Notes: a model not told the origin generated them from the letters alone. 11,340 bases of DNA from Anaerolineae bacterium (GCA_025454715.1 JALONY010000070.1:1-11340), one strand, 5' to 3'; positions 1 through 7,341 are shown, counted from the first letter of the stretch. Made by a program: numbers and translations.

Positions 1-385
1 CAAACCGGCCACCCTGCCGACCCGACCGGCCTCACTACCCATCAAGCCGGCCAGCTTGCCCGCCAAGCCGTTGCCCGCGCCTGCCACACCCGAGGTCAAG
101 CCGGTGGCCGCCGCGCCCCAAGCCACGCCCGCCGTACCGGTCGAGGCCAGCGCGCCCGCGACGCCCGTGACCGCCGCGCCGCCAGAGGCCAGCGCGCCCG
201 CCGCCCCCATTTCTCCCCCCGCACAGCCGACCGAGCCAGCGCCCTCGGCCACGGCTCTGCCGACAGCGGGCACCCTCGCGGTAACGCCCGACCCCAAACC
301 CAATGCTCAACCTGAAGCGGCACAAAAAGAACACACCAGGCACCCTCGCGGTAACGCCCGACCCCAAACCCAATGCTCAACCTGA
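1..385 (+). CDS. C-terminal Pro/Ala-rich tail of an upstream protein (5' partial, frame-shifted end)
   Basis: The frame with codons starting at position 2 is open from the left edge to a TGA at 383-385. It contains no convincing start, so the gene begins upstream of the window. The visible part is a low-complexity tail rich in Pro, Ala, Thr and Val, with short degenerate repeats (KPASLP-like units near 32-75, EASAPA twice) and no recognisable fold. Such tails are usually flexible linkers or disordered termini. The last 15 residues (HPRGNARP...) are read out of frame because of the 70-bp duplication at 269-408. With one copy removed, the frame would end AQKEHTNGGGQ with TGA at 423-425, overlapping the next start codon. 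A Pro/Ala-rich end also occurs on the GAF protein ending at 5050, so this may be another sensor, possibly the missing histidine kinase. That identity is inference only. Confidence 0.6.
   Translation, partial: KPATLPTRPASLPIKPASLPAKPLPAPATPEVKPVAAAPQATPAVPVEASAPATPVTAAPPEASAPAAPISPPAQPTEPAPSATALPTAGTLAVTPDPKPNAQPEAAQKEHTRHPRGNARPQTQCST
143..201 (+). repeat. 17-nt direct repeat inside the Pro/Ala-rich tail
   Basis: The sequence GAGGCCAGCGCGCCCGC occurs at 143-159 and again at 185-201, 42 nt apart, so the copies are in phase. Both encode EASAP followed by an Ala codon start. This is typical of low-complexity Pro/Ala linkers that grow by slippage or unequal recombination. Confidence 0.85.
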
Positions 386-408
386 AGCGGCACAAAAAGA
401 ACACACCA
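269..408 (+). repeat. Perfect 70-bp tandem duplication
   Basis: Positions 269-338 and 339-408 are identical base for base, and the flanking bases differ (268 is G, 338 is A; 339 is G, 409 is A). The unit begins GGCACCCTCGCGG and ends AACACACCA. Seventy is not a multiple of three, so the second copy throws the upstream Pro/Ala-rich reading frame into a premature stop at 385. Removing one copy restores a frame ending at 425 in a stop/start overlap with the response regulator. The perfect identity points to a very recent event or an assembly artefact. Confidence 0.97.
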
Positions 409-410
409 AT

Positions 411-427
411 GGAGGTGGTCAGTGATG
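411..427 (+). promoter_or_regulatory. Ribosome binding site and TGATG junction for the response regulator
   Basis: GGAGGTGG at 411-418 lies 6 nt before the ATG at 425. This favours the ATG over the GTG at 422, which is only 3 nt from it. TGA at 423-425 would be the stop of the upstream gene if only one copy of the 70-bp repeat were present, giving a TGATG stop/start overlap and translational coupling. In the sequence as given, upstream translation stops 40 nt earlier, so coupling may be weakened. Confidence 0.75.
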
Positions 428-850
428 GTGGAAGACCGTAAGGGGATTGACCCTACCGATGCTCATGTCCTCGTGGTCGAGGATACCGTGCCGAACTTCA
501 TGCTCATCGCACGGATGCTCAACCACATGGGCGTTCGCCGTTGCGAGTGGAAGACCTCGGGCTGGCAAGTGGTGCAGTATGCCGAGATGTTGCCCCGCGT
601 AGACCTGATTTTGCTGGACATCCGCTTGCCCTACAACGACGGTTACGCCGTCCTCGAGAAGGTGCGCCAGAACCCCAAGCTCAAGAACACCATCGTCTGC
701 GCCGTGACCGCCGAGGCCAGCGAAGAGCAGATGCGCCGCGCCCAAAAGGCCGGTTTCAACGGGTTCTTGGGCAAGCCGCTCGACCCCGACCGCTTCCCCG
801 ACCAGATTAAGCGCTTGCTCAACGGCGAGCCGGTCTGGGAGTGGCAATAA
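425..850 (+). CDS. Single-domain (REC-only) response regulator
   Basis: The 141-residue protein is one receiver domain. The acidic pair E19-D20 follows strand 1 (VLVVED), the phosphoacceptor is D65 in LLDIRLP, T95 lies in AVTAEAS, and the invariant lysine is K117 in GKPLD. All the residues needed for phosphorylation and switching are present. There is no DNA-binding or enzymatic output domain: about 12 residues precede the fold and roughly 20 follow it, ending in a Trp-containing tail (VWEWQ). It therefore resembles CheY/Spo0F-like proteins that act by protein contact or phosphorelay. ATG 425 is chosen because a strong GGAGG lies 6 nt before it; GTG 422 would add one residue. It heads the run of GAF sensors (35-bp gap to the next gene), so it is probably the phosphorylation target of the kinase that reads them. 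That kinase is not in the window. Confidence 0.93.
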   Translation: MVEDRKGIDPTDAHVLVVEDTVPNFMLIARMLNHMGVRRCEWKTSGWQVVQYAEMLPRVDLILLDIRLPYNDGYAVLEKVRQNPKLKNTIVCAVTAEASEEQMRRAQKAGFNGFLGKPLDPDRFPDQIKRLLNGEPVWEWQ

Positions 851-868
851 CCCATCCGCGCTGAGACC

Positions 869-876
869 GAGGGGGA
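869..876 (+). promoter_or_regulatory. Ribosome binding site for the small GAF protein
   Basis: GAGGGGGA at 869-876 stands 9 nt before the ATG at 886, inside the 35-bp gap after the response regulator stop. It supports that start. No promoter-like or terminator-like element is visible in the gap. Confidence 0.65.
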
Positions 877-885
877 CTCATCGAC

Positions 886-1629
886 ATGCCCGACGCCCAA
901 CCCACCCGCGCCCAGCGCCACATCGCCCAGCTCAACGCCCTGCTCACCCTGTCGCAGGCGCTGGCACAAGCCGAGGACGAACCGCGCTTGGGCTACGAGG
1001 TCGCCAAGCACATCGAGTCCATCTTGCCGGTCTCGCAATTGGTCATCCTCAAAGGCAGCCGCGCCGCCCACAGCATGGAACTCTTGGTGCGCTGGGAGAG
1101 CGGGATGCCCCATACCATCCGCCGCGACCAAGCCGTACAGGTCGATACCGACCAAACGCTGGTACAGCGCATCGGCCTGCTGGAGCAAGTCGCCTTTTCC
1201 AACGACTTCGCGCTGGCCAACCCGCCCGTGCGCGGGCTGTTGGGCGCGCCCAGCAAGAGCGGCATGGCCGCGGTCTTGCACGTCGGTGGCGAGCCGGTCG
1301 GGGTGCTGGTCATCGAGGCCGGGCAAGCCGACGCCTATGACGACACCGACCAAAGCGTGTTCGACCAAGTGGTGTTGCAGACCGAGCAAGCGCTGACCCG
1401 CCTACAAGTCGAGTTCGGGATGCAGCGCATGGCGCTGACGACCAGCATCGTCAACGCGGTCGGGCAACGCATCCAAGGCGAGACCAGCGCCATCGGCGTG
1501 GTCAACAACGGGGCGTTGGCCGCCCTGCGCGCCCTCAACGCCAAGCGCGTGGTCATCAAGCTGGGCACGCCGCCTTCCGAGGCCGCGCCCGACGCCAATG
1601 CGTCCGGCACGGTCACCGGCAGCGCCTAA
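886..1629 (+). CDS. Small soluble GAF-domain protein
   Basis: The 247-residue protein has no membrane segment or signal peptide and should be cytoplasmic. Residues about 8-30 form an amphipathic helix, and residues about 25-170 fit a GAF fold: an ILPVSQLVILKG strand, a variable middle, then a GMAAVLHVGGEPVGVLVIEA strand-turn-strand and a long final helix (YDDTDQSVFDQVVLQTEQAL). GAF domains bind small ligands or act as dimerising signal domains; the ligand here cannot be told. It lacks the TGEAG/GHRL motifs of its larger neighbours, so it is a diverged member. Residues about 185-227 (VNAVGQRIQ...VVIKLG) match the C-terminal module shared by the next three genes. The final 20 residues are a Ser/Ala/Pro/Gly-rich tail. 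No output domain is present. It may be an adaptor between the response regulator or kinase and the membrane sensors (inference). Confidence 0.85.
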   Translation: MPDAQPTRAQRHIAQLNALLTLSQALAQAEDEPRLGYEVAKHIESILPVSQLVILKGSRAAHSMELLVRWESGMPHTIRRDQAVQVDTDQTLVQRIGLLEQVAFSNDFALANPPVRGLLGAPSKSGMAAVLHVGGEPVGVLVIEAGQADAYDDTDQSVFDQVVLQTEQALTRLQVEFGMQRMALTTSIVNAVGQRIQGETSAIGVVNNGALAALRALNAKRVVIKLGTPPSEAAPDANASGTVTGSA

Positions 1630-1649
1630 TCGTCCGTATCTTCTGGGGT

Positions 1650-1655
1650 GGGGGA
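1650..1655 (+). promoter_or_regulatory. Ribosome binding site deciding the start at 1666
   Basis: The purine run GGGGGA at 1650-1655 lies 10 nt before ATG 1666. It lies downstream of the alternative GTG at 1648 (and partly inside that codon), so it cannot serve that start. GTG 1648 would add only six residues. The ATG is preferred. Confidence 0.55.
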
Positions 1656-1665
1656 ATACCGCACG

Positions 1666-3318
1666 ATGAGTTCAGAAGCCCGCAGCACGTTTTCATCGGC
1701 CTACATCGCCCAGCACGCGCTGGACGACGTGCGCCGCCGCTTTTCCACCAGCATCGCCATCCTGATTTTGTTCGCACCGGCGGCGTTGTTGACCTTCCGA
1801 ATCGCCACAGGGGACGCCGAAAGCGTCGATTTCCTCAGCTTGCTGTCCACCGGCCTCGAGATTTTGGCCGGGGTTTTCAGCCTGATTTTGGTGCGTTCGG
1901 GCAATTTCGCCAGCGCGGGCGTCTTGCTCAGCAGTGCCATCTTGTTCGATTATTGGGTCAGCCCAGAGCCGGAAATCCGCCTGTTGCTGGGCTTGATTGG
2001 CACGACCTGCGCCGCCGTCCTGACCGGCCCACGCTTCTTCGTGTTCGCCCTGTTGGTCACGGTTGCGGGCGAGGGCGTGCAAGCCTATCAGCAAATCGTG
2101 GCCAACAACAACAGCATCGGCGGCGACGCGGTCAACACCATCATCTCGACCGTGCTGATCGTGCTGACGGCCAGCTTCTTCCGCTACTTCAACAACCTTG
2201 CGCGCACCACCGCCGGGCGCGCCTCGGTCGCCAACCAGCGCCTCGACGCCGTGGCCACCATCGGGCGACAGACCGCCCGCATCCTCAACTATACCGAGCT
2301 GATCGACAGCGCCGTCAGCCTGATTAAGACGCAATTCGGCTTTTACCACGTCCAGATTTTCTTGGTCGATGACCGGCGCGAGTACGCCGACCTCGTCGCC
2401 AGCACCGGCGAGGCCGGTCGCCGCCTGATGGAGCGCAAGCACCGCCTCGCGGTCGGCTCCGAGTCGGTGATTGGCCGTGTGACGCTCAGCAACGAGCCGT
2501 TTTTGGTCAACGACACCGAGAACACCCCCGGGCACGCCTTCAACCCGCTCCTGCCCGACACCCGCGCCGAGCTGGCCTTGCCGATGCAGGTGGTGATTGA
2601 CGGGCAAACCCGCGTGATTGGCGCGCTGGACGTGCAATCGACCGAGCCGATGGCCTTTACCGCCTCGGACGTGCAGGCGCTTCAGGCTTTGGCCAACCAA
2701 ATGGCCGTCTCCATCCGCAATGCGCGCTTGTTCGAGACCCAAGCCGAGAGCCTGAGCGAAAACGAGCGCCTGTTCAACGACGCGCAAAAGAACCTGCAAG
2801 AGATTCAGCGCCTCAACAGCCAGCTCACCCGCCAAGCGTGGCAGGGCTATCTGGCCGTCAACCCAGCCTTGCAAGGCGTCACGGCCACCGAGCAAGGCGT
2901 CAGCACCGGCGGGGCGTGGTCGGGCGAGATGGTGCGCGCTTGCGCCAACAAGTTCCCGACCCTGACGCAGACCGAGCTGGGCACCACCATCGTGGCCGCG
3001 CCGATTTTGTTGCGCGGCGAGGTGTTGGGCGCGTTCGAGGTCGAGGTGCCCTACACCAGCGCGGTCGATTTGCTGCCGACTTTGGCCGCCATCACCGACC
3101 GCATGGCCTCCGCCCTCGAAAACGCCCGCCTGATTGAAGAAGCGCAAGCGGCCTCGGCGCAAGAACAGCGCATCAGCCAGATGGTCAGCCGCTTCCAAGA
3201 GGCCGAGACCATCGACGAACTGCTCCAAATCACACTGGCCGAGCTGAGCGAGACGTTGTCCGCCGAGCAAGGCTCCATCCGCGTCGGGCTGACCCAAGAC
3301 GCCCCGATGACGCGGTAA
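1666..3318 (+). CDS. Six-TM membrane sensor with GAF domain and degenerate second GAF
   Basis: The protein is 550 residues from ATG 1666. Six hydrophobic helices lie at about 29-46, 57-76, 80-96, 104-120, 123-140 and 155-172, with short loops, so the membrane part may itself be the sensor. A helical linker leads to GAF1 at about 199-359, carrying the full motif set: FYHVQIFLVDD, TGEAG, KHRLAVGSESVIGRV, NDTENTPGHAFNPLLPDTRAELALP and IGALDVQS. A coiled segment (about 360-385) precedes a shorter GAF2 at about 387-488 with the QAW signature (W392), a compressed middle and a well-kept strand pair (LLRGEVLGAFEVEV). The tail (about 499-545) is the shared GAF-start-like module. No kinase, cyclase or other effector is present, so it must signal by contact with another protein. 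It is followed after 16 bp by a paralogue, and the two look like an old tandem duplication. Confidence 0.9.
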   Translation: MSSEARSTFSSAYIAQHALDDVRRRFSTSIAILILFAPAALLTFRIATGDAESVDFLSLLSTGLEILAGVFSLILVRSGNFASAGVLLSSAILFDYWVSPEPEIRLLLGLIGTTCAAVLTGPRFFVFALLVTVAGEGVQAYQQIVANNNSIGGDAVNTIISTVLIVLTASFFRYFNNLARTTAGRASVANQRLDAVATIGRQTARILNYTELIDSAVSLIKTQFGFYHVQIFLVDDRREYADLVASTGEAGRRLMERKHRLAVGSESVIGRVTLSNEPFLVNDTENTPGHAFNPLLPDTRAELALPMQVVIDGQTRVIGALDVQSTEPMAFTASDVQALQALANQMAVSIRNARLFETQAESLSENERLFNDAQKNLQEIQRLNSQLTRQAWQGYLAVNPALQGVTATEQGVSTGGAWSGEMVRACANKFPTLTQTELGTTIVAAPILLRGEVLGAFEVEVPYTSAVDLLPTLAAITDRMASALENARLIEEAQAASAQEQRISQMVSRFQEAETIDELLQITLAELSETLSAEQGSIRVGLTQDAPMTR

Positions 3319-3320
3319 CC

Positions 3321-3327
3321 GAGGAGA
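3321..3327 (+). promoter_or_regulatory. Ribosome binding site for the second six-TM sensor
   Basis: GAGGAGA at 3321-3327 lies 7 nt before ATG 3335 and only 2 nt after the preceding stop (3316-3318). The two genes must share a transcript. Confidence 0.7.
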
Positions 3328-3334
3328 CACGCGC

Positions 3335-5050
3335 ATGGCACGACAAACCACCCCCAGCCCATTCGATCTATTGGTCGAATTCGAAGACCGCGTCGATGGG
3401 CAACGCGCCAAAGCCCTGACCAATATCGGCCTCGGCATGACCAGCATCGGCGTGACATGGCTGTTTTTCTTGCTGGTCGCGTGGCTGATTAACACCAACC
3501 AGCCCCTCCCTCAGCCGCTCACCGCACCGATGACCTACATCGGGCCGGTCTTGTCGCTGGCCATCTACCAGACCGCACGGCGTGGGCAGCTCAGCGTGGC
3601 GTCGGGCTTGTTCATCACCCAGACCATCCTGCTGGCCATCACGCTGGTGGGCGCCACCGGCCTACACCTCTCCAACGTCATCTTGTTCACCATGCCCATC
3701 GCGGCTGCCGGTGGCTTGCTGCGGCGGGGCGGGGTGGTCTTGACGACCGTCATCATGATCGTCATCGTCATCATCTACGCCATCGGGCAACGCCAAAACC
3801 CCGAGGTGCTCACCTTCTCGCCGTCCGATACGGTGGTGGGCGACCTCGTCATCGTGGTGCTGACGCTGGTGATTGACACGGCCTTGTTGTACGTGTTCGC
3901 GGGGTGGGCGCCGCTGGTGGCCGCCGACTCCCAGCGCGACGTGATCGCGCTCCAGCGCGTGGCCGCCTTCGGTGCGTCGCTGGACATCGACGACGAAAAC
4001 CGCCTGATGGCACAAGGCCTGAGCTTCGCCCGCGTCGAGCTCAAATTCTCGTTCGCACAGGTCTTCTTGTCGGGCGTCAACGGGTTGCTGGACGAGCGCG
4101 TGCGGCTCATCCCGGGCGGCACCGACCGCGTCGAGCGCGCCCCCCTGACCAGCCTGCCGGAGGCCAGCGCCATCCGCGAGGCCGCCACCGTCCGGCGCAG
4201 CTTGCGCGTCACCCGCGCCGACTCGTATTTGCGGCGCACCCACTTCTTGCCGACCAGCGTGTGCGGCGCGTTGTTGCCGCTGGTCTACAACGATACCTTG
4301 CTGGGCGTCTTGGACGTGCAGCACGAGGCCATCGAGTTCATCCCCGATTATCAGATGCTCACGCTCCAGACGCTGGCCGACAACCTCGCGGCCACCATCG
4401 CCACCGTGCGCCAGTCGGTGGCGCTCAAGACCACCGTGCGCCAGCAAGAAGAGACCGCCCAAGCCTTGCGCGTGCGCTTGCAAGAGCTGACCTTGGGCGC
4501 ACGCCGCACCGCGCAACGCACCGGTCGGCGCATCGCGGGCTACGACCTCGCCAACGATGGGCAGCTCATCCCCTCGACCGACCTGCCGTCGGCCTTGCGC
4601 GCCGCCCTCGACAGCAGTGAGCTACAGGTGGTCAGCGATGGCGAGCAACGCATCATCCGCCTGCCCATCAGCCTGCGCGACGAGCAATTGGGGGTGATGT
4701 CGTTCACCCTGCCCGCTGACCGACCGCTGACCGAGCGCCAAATCGAGACGGCCAAAATCATCGCCAACCGCCTCGCGCTGGCGCTGGAAAACCGCCGCCT
4801 CGCCGACCAAACCCGCGCCCAAATCGAGCGCGAGCGCATCGCCAGCGAGGTGGCCACCGACCTGACCCGCGCCAACGACGTGGACAGCGTGCTGTTGGTG
4901 GCGGTCGAGAAATTCCGCGAGGCGCTGGGCGCGGTCAACTCGCGAATCACCGTCCAGCCCTTCACCCCGCCCCCGTCCGAAGCGCCGGTGTCGCAGGCCA
5001 GCCCCGCGCCTGCCGCCGCGCCTCAGCCGTTGGAGGATAACGCCCGATGA
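3335..5050 (+). CDS. Six-TM membrane sensor with diverged GAF domains, paralogue of the preceding gene
   Basis: This 571-residue protein has six predicted membrane helices at about 31-52, 64-80, 86-107, 111-129, 133-151 and 167-189; the fifth is an unusually pure Val/Ile helix. GAF1 (about 204-355) keeps the fold (FSFAQVFLSG, LLPLVYNDTLLGVLDVQ) but lacks the TGEAG and GHRL motifs, so its ligand pocket is probably different or lost. GAF2 (about 375-485) is compressed like its neighbours' (LPISLRDEQLGVMSFTL, ALENRRLA) but lacks the Ala-Trp signature. Residues about 495-540 are the shared C-terminal module (ASEVATDLTRANDVDSVL...). A Pro/Ala-rich tail of about 25 residues follows, recalling the upstream partial gene at 1-385. 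The stop overlaps the next start by 4 nt (ATGA), indicating translational coupling. There is no catalytic output domain. The resemblance to the preceding gene suggests duplication followed by divergence in what is sensed. Confidence 0.88.
   Translation: MARQTTPSPFDLLVEFEDRVDGQRAKALTNIGLGMTSIGVTWLFFLLVAWLINTNQPLPQPLTAPMTYIGPVLSLAIYQTARRGQLSVASGLFITQTILLAITLVGATGLHLSNVILFTMPIAAAGGLLRRGGVVLTTVIMIVIVIIYAIGQRQNPEVLTFSPSDTVVGDLVIVVLTLVIDTALLYVFAGWAPLVAADSQRDVIALQRVAAFGASLDIDDENRLMAQGLSFARVELKFSFAQVFLSGVNGLLDERVRLIPGGTDRVERAPLTSLPEASAIREAATVRRSLRVTRADSYLRRTHFLPTSVCGALLPLVYNDTLLGVLDVQHEAIEFIPDYQMLTLQTLADNLAATIATVRQSVALKTTVRQQEETAQALRVRLQELTLGARRTAQRTGRRIAGYDLANDGQLIPSTDLPSALRAALDSSELQVVSDGEQRIIRLPISLRDEQLGVMSFTLPADRPLTERQIETAKIIANRLALALENRRLADQTRAQIERERIASEVATDLTRANDVDSVLLVAVEKFREALGAVNSRITVQPFTPPPSEAPVSQASPAPAAAPQPLEDNAR
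5032..5050 (+). promoter_or_regulatory. Ribosome binding site and ATGA overlap
   Basis: GGAGGA at 5032-5037 lies 9 nt before ATG 5047, inside the end of the preceding gene. The ATG overlaps that gene's TGA (5048-5050). This is the classic layout for translational coupling. Confidence 0.8.
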
Positions 5051-7341
5051 ATACCTTCTTGAAAGCCCTCAACCCGCGCCTGTGGCCGATGGCCACCAAG
5101 CTCGGGGTCGTGTTCGGGGTGGTCGTCTTCAGCCTGCTGGTGATGCTCATCGTGGCTTACGAGGCGCGCATCCGCGCCCAAAACGAGGCCGACCTGCAAA
5201 ACTTCATCTTGCAGACCGCGCTCACCCGCCGCGCCCGCCTCGAGGGGGCGCTCCAGCAAACCCTCGACTCGCTGGCCGAGGCCTCGCAGGCCAGTTATTT
5301 GCGCCCGCGTTTGTTGCGCGTCATCCGCATCACCGGCACCCCCACCGGTGCCGACATCGTCTCCCGCGCCGAGGCGACCGACCTGTTGCGCTTCCGCCTG
5401 ATCGAAAACGAATTGTTCGACAACATCCGCGTGTTGACGTTGCAAGGCATCGTCACCATCTCGGCGCAACCGACCGGCACGCAATTGTCCGAACTCGACC
5501 TCGTGGGCGCCAACAACACCGGTACCCCGGGCTTCCAAGGCGCGCTGGACGCGCAAGTGTTGGGCGAGACCCAGCGCATCATCGTCTATCGCACCCCCGC
5601 CGGTGAAGACCGGATGGAGGTGGTGCAAATCTTGCAATTCGACAACGAGGTGGTCGGTTACGTCATCGGGCGCGTCAACCTGCAACAAGTGGTGCTCCGC
5701 AGCATCACCGACCTGAGCGAAGAGACGCCCCTGCCCATCACCAGCTACTTGGCCACCCGCGGCGGCAACGTCTTGGCCGACGAGAGCGTGCGCGACCAAG
5801 CGCTGGCCTCGGCGCGCCGCTCGCCGGTCGGCCTCGCCTTGGCCGGCCAGACCGGCTTCTCGCAATACCCCGTAGCCAACATCGAATTGCCGGTGCTGGG
5901 CTATTATCAGCCGGTGCCCAACACCGCGCTGGCGCTCATCACCGAGGCACCCAACGGCACCCAACAAACCATCTTCTGGCTGGCGGTGTTCGCCAACAAC
6001 CTGTGGCTCATCCCGACCGTGCTGCTGCTGCTGGTCGGGGCGGTCGCGTTGCTCTGGCGCGACATCCGCACGCCGGTGCAGGTGGCGCGCCGCATCGCGC
6101 TCTCCGGCATCGAGGACGAGCTGGCCTTCGAGATTCCGGCCATCTCGCGCCGCGACCTGCTGGGGCAGCTCACCCGCGACATGGTCAACGGGCGCACCGT
6201 CACCCGCGACACCTTCAACGCGCTGGCGCAACGCCTCGAGACCCGCCAACGCGACATCCAAGCCACGCAAGAGGTCAGCCGCTTTGCCGCCAACCAACGC
6301 GACCTCCAGCGCTTGATGGACGAGGTGGTGAACCTGATTACCGACGTGTTCCCCAACATCTACCACGCGCAAATCTTCCTGAACGACACCTTCAACGAGT
6401 TCTCGGTCTTGCGCGCCTCGACCGGCGAGGCCGGCAGCAAGCTGCTGGCACGCGGCCACCGCCTGCCGGTCGGCGGCCAATCGGTCATCGGGCGCGTGAC
6501 GGGTGAAGGGCGCGTCACGGTGGTGCTCGACACCGACTCCAGCGACGTGCACCGCAAGAACGACCTGCTCCCCAACACCCGCGCCGAGCTGGCCATCCCG
6601 CTCCGCATCGGCCAACGCATCATCGGCGCGCTGGACGTGCAAAGCCTGACGCCCAACACCTTCACCGACGACCAAATCGAGACGTTGCAATCGATGTCCG
6701 ACCAAATCGCCATCTCGCTCGAAAACGCCCGCCTGTACCAAGAATCGGTGCGCGCCCTCGACGAAATCGCCCGCTCCAACCGTGAGAACACCGCCGCCGC
6801 GTGGCGTCAACACCTGTTCGGTGCCCGTGTGCAAGGCCTGAGCAAAGCGTCAGGCCGCGACTCGGACAACGACCTCGAGCCGTTGCGCCAGCGCGCCATC
6901 GAGACCGGCCAGACCCAAATCGGCACGCAAACCCCCACCCGCACCATCCCGATGGCCGTGCCCATCCGGTTGCGCGGCCAAGTGTTGGGCGCGGTGCTGT
7001 GGGAACTGCCGCTGGTGGAGTACTCGGACGACAAGGTGGCGCTGGCCGAAGAGTTGGTCGGGCGGTTGGCCGTCTCGCTGGATAACGCCCGCTTGTTCGA
7101 AGAGAGCCAGCGCGCCGCCGAGCGCGAGCGCGTGGTCAACGACATCGCCGCCAAGATTACCGGCCAAACCGACGTGTCGGCCATCTTGCGTACCGCCGCC
7201 CGCGAAGTCGGCTTGGCCTTGGGCACCGGGCGGGTCGATGTGCGCGTGGGCAAGCGTGAGATGCGCCCCAAGACCGGCCCGCTCAACAATGGCAGCAACG
7301 GGCACCACGCCGCCAATGGCCACGCTCCCGACGATCAATAA
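5047..7341 (+). CDS. Cache-type transmembrane receptor with HAMP-like linker and GAF domains
   Basis: The 764-residue protein has one N-terminal helix at about 18-38 and a second at about 317-337. They enclose an extracytoplasmic domain of about 275 residues. That domain begins with a long helix and ends with VLGYYQPVPNTALALITEAP, the strand-turn pattern I associate with double-Cache ligand-binding domains. After helix 2 comes a HAMP-like stretch (TPVQVARRIALSG...RRDLLGQLTRDMV) and a signalling helix. GAF1 (about 409-568) has the complete motif set (TGEAG, GHRLPVGGQSVIGRV, LLPNTRAELAIPL, IGALDVQS). GAF2 (about 582-688) is shortened, with AAAW at W586. The shared C-terminal module is at about 690-738, followed by a Gly/Asn/His-rich end. 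No kinase or methyl-accepting domain is present. It would sense an external small molecule (ligand unknown) and relay through its GAF dimer to a separate partner. Confidence 0.92.
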   Translation: MNTFLKALNPRLWPMATKLGVVFGVVVFSLLVMLIVAYEARIRAQNEADLQNFILQTALTRRARLEGALQQTLDSLAEASQASYLRPRLLRVIRITGTPTGADIVSRAEATDLLRFRLIENELFDNIRVLTLQGIVTISAQPTGTQLSELDLVGANNTGTPGFQGALDAQVLGETQRIIVYRTPAGEDRMEVVQILQFDNEVVGYVIGRVNLQQVVLRSITDLSEETPLPITSYLATRGGNVLADESVRDQALASARRSPVGLALAGQTGFSQYPVANIELPVLGYYQPVPNTALALITEAPNGTQQTIFWLAVFANNLWLIPTVLLLLVGAVALLWRDIRTPVQVARRIALSGIEDELAFEIPAISRRDLLGQLTRDMVNGRTVTRDTFNALAQRLETRQRDIQATQEVSRFAANQRDLQRLMDEVVNLITDVFPNIYHAQIFLNDTFNEFSVLRASTGEAGSKLLARGHRLPVGGQSVIGRVTGEGRVTVVLDTDSSDVHRKNDLLPNTRAELAIPLRIGQRIIGALDVQSLTPNTFTDDQIETLQSMSDQIAISLENARLYQESVRALDEIARSNRENTAAAWRQHLFGARVQGLSKASGRDSDNDLEPLRQRAIETGQTQIGTQTPTRTIPMAVPIRLRGQVLGAVLWELPLVEYSDDKVALAEELVGRLAVSLDNARLFEESQRAAERERVVNDIAAKITGQTDVSAILRTAAREVGLALGTGRVDVRVGKREMRPKTGPLNNGSNGHHAANGHAPDDQ

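Noticed and set aside
1648..1665. GTG start at 1648 for the first six-helix sensor
   Set aside because: The only good purine-rich ribosome site (1650-1655) lies downstream of it and fits ATG 1666. The extra residues MGEYRT add nothing recognisable.
1693..3498. Long minus-strand open frames (also 5023-6834, 9436-11277 and 3662-4516)
   Set aside because: They lie antisense to well-supported + strand genes. Their translations are biased mixtures rich in Gly, Val, Ala, Gln, His and Arg, as expected from the complement of GC-rich codons. They cross gene boundaries and show no domain.
3335..5050. Cys in a GAF domain (SVCGALLPL) as a bilin attachment site, making it a phytochrome-like photoreceptor
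   Set aside because: The Cys lies on a core strand position, not in a Cys-His chromophore motif, and no DXCF or PRXSF-type motif is visible.
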